Part shown: one piece after another, positions 23,732 to 31,001 of the stretch
How positions within the stretch are numbered: the stretch's first letter is position 1
Layout: every line of letters starts with the position of its first letter
DNA from: Gammaproteobacteria bacterium
Lineage (GTDB): Bacteria > Pseudomonadota > Gammaproteobacteria > Legionellales > Legionellaceae
NCBI GenBank assembly: GCA_013289415.1
Contig: JABDAB010000012.1
Span: 1 to 38,211 of the forward strand
Length of the DNA: 38,211 nucleotides
Direction: 5' to 3'
The notes under the pieces: model-generated
Seen by the model: the letters and a program-made list of their open reading frames with translations, nothing else
What the model was told of the DNA's origin: nothing
Database searches by the model: none
Made by a program: the position numbers and the translations under genes

Positions 23732-25108
23732 ATGTCTAGTATGAATGCGCTAAGCTCTGGTATTGATGTCAACGCAATGGTGTCAGCGCTAATGGACTTA
23801 GAGAAAATACCATTGGGTCGTTTAGAAAAATCAAAAACGGTCTATGATTCACAATTGAGCAATTATACGCATTTAACCAATTTATTAACTAAATTTACAG
23901 ACAGCATAGCGAACATTGAGACCATGTTAAGCACACATTCATATAAGGCCAACTCGTCTAACGAGCAAGTTCTCAGCGCAGCTCTATCCGGCAATGTGTT
24001 TTCAGCGGGCGTTTATACTGTTGATATAACGCAATTAGCCACAGCACATCAACTGGCCAGCACTGTTTTTCCTGCCAAAGATAACGCGTTGAATATTGCA
24101 GGGACACTGAACATTGCTACAGGCTCTGATAATTTCAGTTTAACTATAAATTCTGACGACACATTAGAAAAGATTCGTGATCACATCAATACATCGTTTA
24201 ATAATAAAGGCGTTAACGCATCTATTCTGGCAACAACCGCGGTGGATGGCAGTGCTGAGTTTCGATTGGTGTTAACATCTAAAGAAACGGGGTTAACACA
24301 ACAAATGACCCTTTCAGGTGATTCACTGATACTGGCTTCATTAGATATAACCAATACACTATCTACAGCCAACGATGCCTCGTTTACAATTGATGGGCTT
24401 AATGTCGTTCGGAGCTCAAATACAATTTCCGACCTGTTGGATGGAATAACACTCACCCTAAACGCCCAAAGCAGTGCCACATTAACCTTGTCGCCTGACA
24501 ATATCAATCAAGCGGATAATATTAAAAAGGGTCTGATGTCCGTAGTGGATGCATATAATGCTCTCATTGATTTAATTGACAGAAATGAGTCAACTACATC
24601 AACACGAGACAGCACCTATGGTTCGATTAAATTGCGCTTAAGAAACACGATGGAGCAATCATTGGGCGAAGGCTCTATCCAAACTTGGTTAGACATGGGA
24701 ATTAAAACAGCCTCATCCACCAAGTTAACCAACGACAATGGTGTTGAATATTTCACCACAGGAAAACTGAAAGTGGATGATGCACTTTGCTCTGCGGCAA
24801 TAAACGAACACTACCAGTCTATAGGTGATTTTTTTACCACTACGGACGGGTTTATCTCCACGATGAGAACCACAATCGATAATGTCCGAAAAGAGGGCGG
24901 AATAATATCTAACCGGGAAAGCAACATCAAACACCAGGAAAAGGTTCTAGACCATAAAATTGATCGCGAAGAGTCAAGACTCGAAACACAAAAAGAGAAT
25001 TTAACCAAACAATATGCAGCCCTGAATACGTATATCCAGCATTATCAGCAAATCAGTAATTTTCTGGAACAGCAACTAGACGCACTAAAAATATTTCGTA
25101 CAAAATAA
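23732..25108 (+). CDS. fliD: Flagellar filament cap protein FliD
   Basis: The product is 458 residues. The N-terminal FliD pattern is SGIDVNAMVSALMDLEKIPL, then a helix (THLTNLLTKFTDSIANIE), the ITQLATAHQLAS block and a beta-rich middle. The C-terminal coiled-coil helix is LDHKIDREESRLETQKENLT, then KQYAALNTYIQHYQQ. FliD caps the growing filament and folds incoming flagellin. The start has AAGGATG upstream. The fliC terminator ends about 20 bp before the start and no promoter fits in between, so transcription probably comes from read-through of fliC. Confidence 0.95.
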   Translation: MSSMNALSSGIDVNAMVSALMDLEKIPLGRLEKSKTVYDSQLSNYTHLTNLLTKFTDSIANIETMLSTHSYKANSSNEQVLSAALSGNVFSAGVYTVDITQLATAHQLASTVFPAKDNALNIAGTLNIATGSDNFSLTINSDDTLEKIRDHINTSFNNKGVNASILATTAVDGSAEFRLVLTSKETGLTQQMTLSGDSLILASLDITNTLSTANDASFTIDGLNVVRSSNTISDLLDGITLTLNAQSSATLTLSPDNINQADNIKKGLMSVVDAYNALIDLIDRNESTTSTRDSTYGSIKLRLRNTMEQSLGEGSIQTWLDMGIKTASSTKLTNDNGVEYFTTGKLKVDDALCSAAINEHYQSIGDFFTTTDGFISTMRTTIDNVRKEGGIISNRESNIKHQEKVLDHKIDREESRLETQKENLTKQYAALNTYIQHYQQISNFLEQQLDALKIFRTK

Positions 25109-25116
25109 GGATGATC

Positions 25117-25488
25117 ATGAATACATTGAATGTCTATAATGAAATAGGAGTTTACAGCGAAGTATTGGGGGCTAGTAGTCATAGACAAATACAGATGCTC
25201 CTGGAGAAAGTTGTAACGCAGTTGACGCTGGCAATATCCGCTATTGAAAAGAACCAAGTCCCTGAGAAATGTAAACTAATTTCCAGTGCAAATAATATTG
25301 TACTATATATGCAGGACTGTTTGAATTTTAAAGACACCTCCTCCATCGCATTACGGCTTGATGCAATTTATGACCATCTTGAAAAACAATTATTTATTGC
25401 TAATGCGCGAAATAATCCAGTCATTCTTCATCAGTGCATTACCATTGTAAATAACATACTGACATGGTGGAATAATGTTTCTGAATGA
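25117..25488 (+). CDS. fliS: Flagellin export chaperone FliS
   Basis: The product is 123 residues from ATG 25117, which lies 6 bp after AAGG; the ATG at 25111 directly abuts that site and is unlikely. FliS hallmarks: a short N-terminus (MNTLNVYNEIGVYSEVLGAS), HRQIQMLLEKVVTQLTLAIS and an all-helical fold. FliS keeps flagellin unfolded in the cytoplasm before export. It lies 8 bp after fliD and overlaps the next gene. Confidence 0.93.
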   Translation: MNTLNVYNEIGVYSEVLGASSHRQIQMLLEKVVTQLTLAISAIEKNQVPEKCKLISSANNIVLYMQDCLNFKDTSSIALRLDAIYDHLEKQLFIANARNNPVILHQCITIVNNILTWWNNVSE

Positions 25489-25702
25489 AAATGAAATTAT
25501 TTCTGGCGATCAAATGAGCGATTTTTTAAGTCATAGAATAGACTTGATTAATCGTTTGATTTTAAATCAGGATCACGATGCATTAACTCAGCTATTGCAG
25601 GAAGACCGTAAAAATATATGCGCTTTAAAATCAACGCTGAAAGAACTGGCTGACTCCATTGGAAATATTGATTGCGTACAGCAGTATGTCAGCTGTATGT
25701 AG
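25475..25702 (+). CDS. fliT: FliT-like flagellar chaperone
   Basis: The product is 75 residues and all-helical. It has the position of fliT, overlapping the end of fliS by 14 bp. The segment HRIDLINRLILNQDHDALTQ is FliT-like in spacing, but the protein is shorter than E. coli FliT (about 120) and the family is weakly conserved. FliT binds FliD and, in enterics, FlhDC; a FliD-chaperone role is the more likely one here. The call rests mainly on position. Confidence 0.65.
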   Translation: MFLNENEIISGDQMSDFLSHRIDLINRLILNQDHDALTQLLQEDRKNICALKSTLKELADSIGNIDCVQQYVSCM

Positions 25703-25722
25703 CCCCGTTTACCGAGAAAGAC

Positions 25723-25745
25723 GTCCCGCAGCTTGTCTGCAGGAC
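25723..25745 (+). terminator. Possible bidirectional terminator between convergent genes
   Basis: The arms GTCCCGCAG (25723-25731) and CTGCAGGAC (25737-25745) form a stem with one mismatch and the loop CTTGT. It lies in the 69-bp gap between fliT (+) and the secreted-protein gene (-). There is no T-run on either strand, so termination is uncertain. Confidence 0.35.
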
Positions 25746-25771
25746 ATCGAGATCTGAACTGTCACCAGCTC

Positions 25772-26422
25772 TTAATTAACATTATCTACGGCAGGAGTTA
25801 CTGCATATCGTTGCATGAGCGAAGCGGCTTTTATTCCTGCAGAACCTACTCCCCCCATTATGCCCGTTGTACTGAGTACACCATTACCCGCAATGTAAAT
25901 AGGAGCAACACCTATTGCAGAACCCCACACTGTAGCAGAGTTTGTCATTGCAGCTGACGTCTCGCCAGTCACTATTAAAGCCAGATTACTAATGGCAGTC
26001 GTAGGTGCTGTGAACGTAGTCGCTGCCGTAGCCGTAGCAGGTGGTGTAGTATTTGCTGTCGAATCATACTGCACAACACCAGAGGAGGTTTTCAGAGCAG
26101 TCACGGCGACAGATGCAATGTTTGTGCAGACTGTGGATGAGTGCGTACTAGCAGCATTCCAGGCGACTGTAACTAACCCACCATAAGCTACGGACGCCGT
26201 CGTTGAACATGCTCCAGTAGAATCACTAACAACCACTTTCACAGCAGATGCCGAAGCTCCAACAGTGCCATTAATGACATTAGCAAGACCATTTATTAGT
26301 GTAAACTGTCCGGTGGTAGGAGCCGTTGCAAACAGTGGTCCTGCCAAGCCAAGCAATACAAAAGCAGTTAATGCAAGTTTTGGTTTACGATTATTTTGTG
26401 TACTTTTCAGATTCAGATCCAT
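25772..26422 (-). CDS. Secreted Ala/Thr/Ser-rich protein of unknown function
   Basis: I do not recognise this 216-residue protein. I set the start at the ATG ending at 26422 because GGAG lies 6 bp upstream; a longer frame from 26467 is open but has no good site. A signal peptide is clear: LALTAFVLLGLAGPLFA follows a basic n-region (NNRKPK). The mature part is low-complexity, rich in Ala, Thr, Ser, Gly and Val, with two Cys (GACS and STVCTN, about 27 residues apart) that could form a disulfide. That build suits an extracellular or surface protein, possibly pilin- or adhesin-like, but there is no specific motif. It has its own promoter candidate and sits between the fliC group and the flgIJMN block, so it is probably an insertion into the locus. 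Confidence 0.75.
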   Translation of the reverse strand: MDLNLKSTQNNRKPKLALTAFVLLGLAGPLFATAPTTGQFTLINGLANVINGTVGASASAVKVVVSDSTGACSTTASVAYGGLVTVAWNAASTHSSTVCTNIASVAVTALKTSSGVVQYDSTANTTPPATATAATTFTAPTTAISNLALIVTGETSAAMTNSATVWGSAIGVAPIYIAGNGVLSTTGIMGGVGSAGIKAASLMQRYAVTPAVDNVN

Positions 26423-26517
26423 TTGTATCTCCATTTTATTTAATGAGCAGTATAACAGTCGCAACAAGACGATTTTCCGAACAAAAAATACTCGTTTAAC
26501 CTCCGTGTTACTTTATC

Positions 26518-26547
26518 ATTATATGCAAACTTTCACTAACTTAGCAA
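26518..26547 (-). promoter_or_regulatory. Sigma-70 promoter for the secreted-protein gene
   Basis: Read on the minus strand: TTGCTA (26547-26542), an 18-bp spacer, then a perfect TATAAT (26523-26518). The predicted leader is about 90 nt. The site begins 11 bp from repeat A4, so the boundary of the flgIJMN block and the promoter of the neighbouring gene nearly touch. Confidence 0.6.
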
Positions 26548-26557
26548 ACATGGAAAA

Positions 26558-26605
26558 TAACTGCTCGGAGGGTGATATTGACGCTCGGAGAACGGTCAGA
26601 TTTGA
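26558..26605 (-). repeat. Family A repeat, fragment A4 (right end, inverted)
   Basis: On the minus strand this 48-bp stretch (TCAAATCTGACCGTTCTCCG through to GAGCAGTTA) matches the right end of copy A2 at 9497-9540 with two mismatches over about 46 bases. It matches the right end of copy A3 (29565-29603) with one mismatch over about 39. It is in the opposite orientation to A2 and A3. It lies just after the flgN stop codon. Confidence 0.85.
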
Positions 26606-26611
26606 TTGAAT

Positions 26612-27088
26612 TTATCTTGCAGACTCAAGCTGACCTGTTGACTTGTAAACGGACTGATCATCGTCAATATTTACATTCAAAATAGCACGAAACAAGTCTC
26701 TGGTTTGCATTAAATTGACATGAACAACTGTGCGATTGACGTGCAGAATTTGGTTGTAAACAAGCAGTTCTGTTTTTAATGTGTCGAGTAAAAAAATAAA
26801 GTTTTTTTTGTCACTCGATGGCAAAGACTGAGCATAATCCTGTATTCGCTCAAATAGGCTACCCGTTCGTGCAGATATATTTGGATTATTATCCAAAGCA
26901 TCAATAGCACTTAACAATAAATTATGAATTACTGTTTTTTTAACATTGCCCTCCTCCATGAGGGTAATGTTGTTTTTTTCTATGTAATCTCTATCTATTT
27001 TATATAACGAATTCAAGAGCCTGCTTTTCTCAAGTATTTCGATAATTAACTGAGTAACATGGTTTGACTCATGCATATCAAAACTCAT
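26612..27088 (-). CDS. flgN: FlgK/FlgL export chaperone FlgN
   Basis: The product is 158 residues and entirely helical, following flgM with an 11-bp overlap, as flgN does in many gammaproteobacteria. It includes NIDDDQSVYKSTG near the C-terminus and heptad-like stretches (HVTQLIIEILEKSRLLNSLY). FlgN delivers FlgK and FlgL to the export gate. ATG 27088 overlaps flgM; the ATG at 27076 (residue 5) has a slightly better upstream site. The family is poorly conserved, so position and size carry most of the weight. Its stop codon lies a few bases from repeat A4. Confidence 0.82.
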   Translation of the reverse strand: MSFDMHESNHVTQLIIEILEKSRLLNSLYKIDRDYIEKNNITLMEEGNVKKTVIHNLLLSAIDALDNNPNISARTGSLFERIQDYAQSLPSSDKKNFIFLLDTLKTELLVYNQILHVNRTVVHVNLMQTRDLFRAILNVNIDDDQSVYKSTGQLESAR

Positions 27089-27353
27089 TAAAAATATTAT
27101 CGGCTAATGCCTCAAAATCAATGGAATATGAATCATCACCTATATTTTGTACAATTTGATTTATTCGTTCATTCTCACTCAATTGAGTTGGAGCATTACG
27201 CACCAGAGACAATAGATCAGCAATTTGGTCCGTAGTCGATTTTTGAATGACTAATGCGACATCATCAATATTTTTTGTTGAAACGGCTCTGGATTGAGCT
27301 GATACGCTTTGAATTAATCGACTTCCCGATGTATCAAGATCTATTGATTTCAC
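27078..27353 (-). CDS. flgM: Anti-sigma-28 factor FlgM
   Basis: The product is 91 residues, the typical size. The N-terminal half is polar and likely disordered, as in FlgM. The C-terminal half has the sigma-binding pattern: SENERINQIVQNIGDDSYSI followed by DFEALADNIFNEF. FlgM holds FliA inactive until the completed hook lets FlgM be secreted. The start is GTG 27353 with AGGGAG 5 bp upstream; the ATG just upstream is out of frame and stops at once. A sigma-28-like site lies about 40 bp upstream, so FliA would induce its own inhibitor. Confidence 0.88.
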   Translation of the reverse strand: MKSIDLDTSGSRLIQSVSAQSRAVSTKNIDDVALVIQKSTTDQIADLLSLVRNAPTQLSENERINQIVQNIGDDSYSIDFEALADNIFNEF

Positions 27354-27391
27354 ACCATGCTCCCTAAAATTAAATTATCTCTTACAGGTAC

Positions 27392-27419
27392 TTATCGGTA
27401 AAAATATAAATTAAGTTAA
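27392..27419 (-). promoter_or_regulatory. Candidate sigma-28 (FliA) promoter of flgMN
   Basis: On the minus strand ACCGATAA (27399-27392) matches 7 of 8 bases of the sigma-28 -10 consensus. TTAACTTA (27419-27412) matches the -35 at 5 of 8. The 12-bp spacer is the same as in the fliC site. It overlaps the end of flgJ, leaving a leader of about 30-40 nt before flgM. Confidence 0.6.
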
Positions 27420-28334
27420 ATTTAATTGTTCAAATGCATGATTAAATTTACTGCTTGAATAAATACCTATAATTTTTTCTGAATACAATGTATCGGTTGC
27501 ATAGTTTGCATCTTGCAATGAACGTGCAAATTTTGTTGGATCTGATGCATTACTCAACGCTTCAGTGTAACGATTATTTTGTTTTAAAAAATCAGCATAA
27601 TCAATAAAACTATCCAGATAGGAATCATATGATCTGAATTTGGACTTTTCTTTTACCAACACATTATCTCGTTGTTCAATTGTATCCAGGGAGGCCGACT
27701 TATCATGCCAAGAACTATCTGCTTTAATATTAAATAAATTATGTGTTGAACCACCACCCTCATGAGAAACGATGTTTTTACCCCAATTAGTTTCCAGCGC
27801 CGCCTGAGCCAATAACAACTTAGGATCAACACCAATTAAATGCGCCGCCTCTTTCGCGGAATCCCAAAGGTTTTTAATAAAATCGTTCGTGTTATCAAAG
27901 GGGGTAGCGGCAGCGACAATGGGGCTGGCAGCCTGTGATTCAAGCTTTAAGGGTTGAGTCAACAAGGCCGGAGGTTGAGGCGCTGGAGGTATCTCATCAG
28001 AAGGCTGCACACTTTGGAATTGGTTTCTATCTATATAATCCTCAATGCTTTTGGCAATTCCCATCCCTGATTTTGACAACACCAGAGCCAGCTGTTTGTC
28101 ATATAGATCCTCATACAGTGCTGATTGATCACTGTGCATCAAATCACTTGTAAATTCCTTGTTCGTATCGCGCATGCTTTTCAGTAGCATCTGCACCAAC
28201 AGAGATTCAAATTGTTGAGATACTTCTTTTTTAGCCAGTTCCGGGTGGGCTTTAGCGTCGTATTGCAATGCGTCCAAGCCTTGAAAGCTGGTATAAACAT
28301 TAGCTGCGTCATATGCGGTATTATTATCAATCAT
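27411..28334 (-). CDS. flgJ: Flagellar rod cap and peptidoglycan hydrolase FlgJ
   Basis: The product is 307 residues with the two-domain build of gammaproteobacterial FlgJ. The N-terminal rod-cap part includes SQQFESLLVQMLLKSMRDTN and SKSGMGIAKSIEDYI. A Pro/Ala-rich linker spans about residues 110-150. The C-terminal glucosaminidase-type hydrolase domain starts near 155 and carries the catalytic Glu181 in LLLAQAALETNWGKN; the later block LDSFIDYADFLKQNNRY also fits. It caps the growing rod and opens the peptidoglycan in the periplasm. AGGGAAA precedes ATG 28334, and it starts 8 bp after flgI. In the usual order flgJ lies before flgK, but here it is about 23 kb away on the other strand. Confidence 0.94.
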   Translation of the reverse strand: MIDNNTAYDAANVYTSFQGLDALQYDAKAHPELAKKEVSQQFESLLVQMLLKSMRDTNKEFTSDLMHSDQSALYEDLYDKQLALVLSKSGMGIAKSIEDYIDRNQFQSVQPSDEIPPAPQPPALLTQPLKLESQAASPIVAAATPFDNTNDFIKNLWDSAKEAAHLIGVDPKLLLAQAALETNWGKNIVSHEGGGSTHNLFNIKADSSWHDKSASLDTIEQRDNVLVKEKSKFRSYDSYLDSFIDYADFLKQNNRYTEALSNASDPTKFARSLQDANYATDTLYSEKIIGIYSSSKFNHAFEQLNLT

Positions 28335-28342
28335 AATTTTCC

Positions 28343-29470
28343 CTATATAATTTCTAAATCAGCATGCAGCGCGCCGGCCTCTTTTATCGCTTCCAGAATT
28401 GAAATCAAATCAGCAGGCGTAGCCCCTACACGGTTAAGTGCGGCAACAAGATCTTTGAGTGATGCAGCTGGCGCAAATACGAAAACATGGCTTTTTTGCT
28501 CGCTAATTTTAACGTCGGAGTCCTTGCCTTTAACCGTGCGTCCTTTAGAAAAGGCACCGGGTTGACTCACATAAGGGGTTTCCGTAACCGCTATTGTTAA
28601 GTTCCCATGTGTGATACCAACAGGTGATACCGTCACATCTTGACCCACAACAATAGTGCCTGATCGTGAGTTAGCAATAACACGTGCTGCAACTTCTCCC
28701 GGATGTACGTTTAAATTTTCGAGACCGGATATAAAATTTACATATGAATTATGCTTGAGATAACTGGTTTTTGTTGGACCAATAGCATCCACTTTAACGG
28801 CCACAGCACCGGCATCAATGGGTTGCGCCGCAGGATAGCCCAGTTCACGATTGATTGTTTCTGAAATACGTTTGGACGTAGTAAAATCAGGTTCAAGTAA
28901 CTCAAAAACGATTACCCCATTTTGTACATACGGCATAGGGATCGTCTTTTCGACGGTAGCGCCATTGGGAATACGGCCTGTACTGGTAAAATTAACTGAC
29001 ACAGATGAACCGTCACTGCCCTTTGATTCGACGCCAGAAACGACCACATTTCCTTGAGCTACGGCGTAGACCAGGTTATCCGCACCATGTAGGGGTAGCA
29101 TAAGCAAGGTTCCGCCGCGCAAGCTGGGTGAATTGCCAAGTGAAGACACGGTTATATCAATTTTTTGGCCAATTCGAGCAAAGGGATTCAATGTGGCGCT
29201 GACGGACACTGCGGCAACATTTCTTAACTGATTACGTTTTCCCTCAGGGATACGTATACCAAACTGTAACAACATATTGCGAAACGTTTGATCGGTAAAA
29301 GGCGTCTGATTGGTCACATCGCCTGTGCCATCTAAACCAACAACAAGCCCATACCCAATCAATTGATTATCTCTTACCCCTGCCAACGTAGTAATATCTT
29401 TTATTCGAGCAGCATAACTCGTTGTTAATGTGAGCAGCAATAATAAGATACATCCATATATAACGCGCAT
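28343..29470 (-). CDS. flgI: Flagellar P-ring protein FlgI
   Basis: The product is 375 residues from ATG 29470, close to the usual 365-370. The signal peptide is MRVIYGCILLLLLTLTTSYA, followed directly by the mature start ARIKDITTLAGVRDNQLIGY and GLVVGLDGTGD. Other blocks are NPFARIGQKIDITVSSLGN and RVIANSRSGTIVVGQDVTVS. A frame to 29542 is open, but its extra 24 residues are encoded partly by repeat A3 and would spoil the signal peptide. FlgI forms the P ring around the rod with help from FlgA. The Shine-Dalgarno is weak. The promoter is unclear, although TTGCTA-N16-TACGAT reads towards flgI from inside the repeat (29520-29493). Confidence 0.95.
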   Translation of the reverse strand: MRVIYGCILLLLLTLTTSYAARIKDITTLAGVRDNQLIGYGLVVGLDGTGDVTNQTPFTDQTFRNMLLQFGIRIPEGKRNQLRNVAAVSVSATLNPFARIGQKIDITVSSLGNSPSLRGGTLLMLPLHGADNLVYAVAQGNVVVSGVESKGSDGSSVSVNFTSTGRIPNGATVEKTIPMPYVQNGVIVFELLEPDFTTSKRISETINRELGYPAAQPIDAGAVAVKVDAIGPTKTSYLKHNSYVNFISGLENLNVHPGEVAARVIANSRSGTIVVGQDVTVSPVGITHGNLTIAVTETPYVSQPGAFSKGRTVKGKDSDVKISEQKSHVFVFAPAASLKDLVAALNRVGATPADLISILEAIKEAGALHADLEII

Positions 29471-29498
29471 GCATAGTCTCAGGTTAACAATAATCGTA

Positions 29499-29603
29499 AC
29501 TACTACTCGCTCCGTAGCAAGGAACGTCCACATTTGGCGCATCTTGAATGAAAACGATTTCGAAACCGTTCTCCGAGCGTCAATATCACCCTACGAGCAG
29601 TTA
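29499..29603 (+). repeat. Family A repeat, copy A3 (internally deleted)
   Basis: This 105-bp element carries both ends of copy A2 (the left end CTACTCGCTCCGT, the right end through CGAGCAGTT) but lacks two inner parts. It can be derived from A2 exactly by two deletions: one between TTTCGA repeats (loss of the hairpin loop and one arm base run) and one between ACCGTT repeats (loss of the other outer arm). It lies directly upstream of flgI and is inverted relative to copy A4 at the other end of the flgIJMN block. Confidence 0.85.
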
Positions 29604-29655
29604 CCAATAATCCATGAAAAAAAATCGACAAAGTTATATTGCCGTTCTTTGTCAT

Positions 29656-30840
29656 CTAAAACAAGACGTTTACCAGTAAATCGCTCCATAATCGAGATAA
29701 AAATATATTCCATGGTAAAATATGGATGGTTGTCACCGGGTTAATCACCAGGTCACGCGGATGTTTGTCTTGTGAGATAACGAAAGCTTTTGTGTGGGGA
29801 TGTTCTTCGCAAAAAGCGATTAAGCCTTTGAGATCCTGTTGATGCACCTGTTTGGATATTTTCACTTCAATGGCTACCTGTGCATCACCAATAACAAAAT
29901 CAACTTCCAGACCCGTTTTAGTTCGCCAGTACGTAATATCCAGTCGCCTTTGTTTCATATGTAACCAGGCGGTAAGCTCCATAAAAATATAATGTTCAAA
30001 ACTTTTGCCAGCGATTTCACCTTGAAGAGCAGTGACTGTCTGTCTTGCTAAATAATTTGCAACGCCCACGTCGAATAAATAAAATTTAGGCGCAGACAGG
30101 ATCAAATTGCGTTTTATCTTTTTTTGATATGGGTAAATAAAATACCCCAGCAGCGTATCAATTAAAATTTGATAATAATTTTGCACTGTCGTCCGATCAA
30201 TGCCGCAATCACGCGCGATATTATTCAGGTTAATCATCTGCGTGTTGGTTAATCCTGCCAAATCAAGAAAGCGGGCAAATCCGGCAAGATTTCTAACCAA
30301 CCCCTCATTACGAATCTCATCTGTCAGGTAAACATCAATATATGCTCCCAGGTAATTATCTATATATTGATTATCTGCCAAATAATGTGACGGCAATAAA
30401 CCTTGCTGAAGTGCTCGCAAGAGATCGAAATCGGGTATTTCTGCAAACGTTAAGGGATAAAAGTAAAAAGGCCAAGCGCGACCTCCCAACAGGTTTGTGG
30501 CTTGTGTTTTTAATTTACGGGCACTGGAACCGCATAAAATAAATTGGATGGATTCATTTTCGATTAACCAATGGATTTCATTTAATAGAGCGGGTACTTT
30601 TTGAATTTCATCAATAATAATTGGCTGACTTCGCTCTTGCTCGGATAAAGCCAATATTTCTTCTCTTAATAAAAAAGGCGCCTTCGTGAAACGCAGCATT
30701 TCATGAGTATCAAGCAGATCATAATAAATGGCGTGCTTGAAGTTCGACTTAAGATAAGACGACTTGCCAGTTTGTCGCGCCCCCCAAAGAAAGATAGACT
30801 GTCTGTCAGGCAGATTTAGTGCCAGTTCGCGCTTGAGCAT
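29656..30840 (-). CDS. AAA ATPase with DUF4143-type C-terminus
   Basis: The product is 394 residues. Walker A is GARQTGKS at residues 20-27 and Walker B is IIIDE at 74-78, followed by sensor-like FILCGSSARKL, the AAA_14 pattern. A helix-turn-helix-like stretch follows (NIARDCGIDRTTVQNYYQIL). The C-terminal part has FYLFDVGVANYLAR and the PD-(D/E)xK-like TGLEVDFVI...VAIEVKIS seen in DUF4143 proteins. These ATPases are common in mobile or accessory regions of bacteria and archaea, and their role is unknown; a DNA-binding or toxin-antitoxin-like role is only a guess. No good Shine-Dalgarno precedes the ATG at 30840. It is not part of the flagellar system. Confidence 0.88.
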   Translation of the reverse strand: MLKRELALNLPDRQSIFLWGARQTGKSSYLKSNFKHAIYYDLLDTHEMLRFTKAPFLLREEILALSEQERSQPIIIDEIQKVPALLNEIHWLIENESIQFILCGSSARKLKTQATNLLGGRAWPFYFYPLTFAEIPDFDLLRALQQGLLPSHYLADNQYIDNYLGAYIDVYLTDEIRNEGLVRNLAGFARFLDLAGLTNTQMINLNNIARDCGIDRTTVQNYYQILIDTLLGYFIYPYQKKIKRNLILSAPKFYLFDVGVANYLARQTVTALQGEIAGKSFEHYIFMELTAWLHMKQRRLDITYWRTKTGLEVDFVIGDAQVAIEVKISKQVHQQDLKGLIAFCEEHPHTKAFVISQDKHPRDLVINPVTTIHILPWNIFLSRLWSDLLVNVLF

Positions 30841-30905
30841 TGGCTAACTATTTGTGGTGTATGTTATCAAATAGTATTACTAAATTTGGTGTTGTGCAAT
30901 ATTTT

Positions 30906-30993
30906 ACTGGACTTTGGACAAAAAACCGATCTAATACGGGCCCGAGCGCGTGACCGAGCCCGTATTAGATCGGTTTTTTGTCCAAAGTCCAGT
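30906..30993 (+). repeat. Family B palindromic element, copy B2 (perfect arms)
   Basis: The arms 30906-30941 (begins ACTGGACTTTGGACAAA) and 30958-30993 (ends TTTGTCCAAAGTCCAGT) are perfect 36-bp inverted repeats around a 16-nt GC-rich loop. ATTTT flanks it on both sides (30901-30905 and 30994-30998), a possible 5-bp target duplication. It lies between the giant gene and the ATPase gene, 8 bp after the stop of the former, and may also act as an RNA 3'-end structure. Confidence 0.92.
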
Positions 30994-31001
30994 ATTTTAA
31001 A

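Noticed and set aside
25733-26186. Plus-strand frames opposite the secreted-protein gene
   Set aside because: The minus-strand frame has a signal peptide, a promoter and a Shine-Dalgarno. The plus-strand frames mirror its low-complexity codons.
29471-29542. A 24-residue N-terminal extension of FlgI
   Set aside because: Part of it is encoded by repeat A3, and it would place a long polar stretch before an otherwise perfect signal peptide. The start at 29470 gives the family length.
29430-29744. A 104-codon plus-strand frame between flgI and the ATPase gene
   Set aside because: It runs through the start of flgI, repeat A3 and the end of the ATPase gene. It has no family resemblance and looks like a chance frame.
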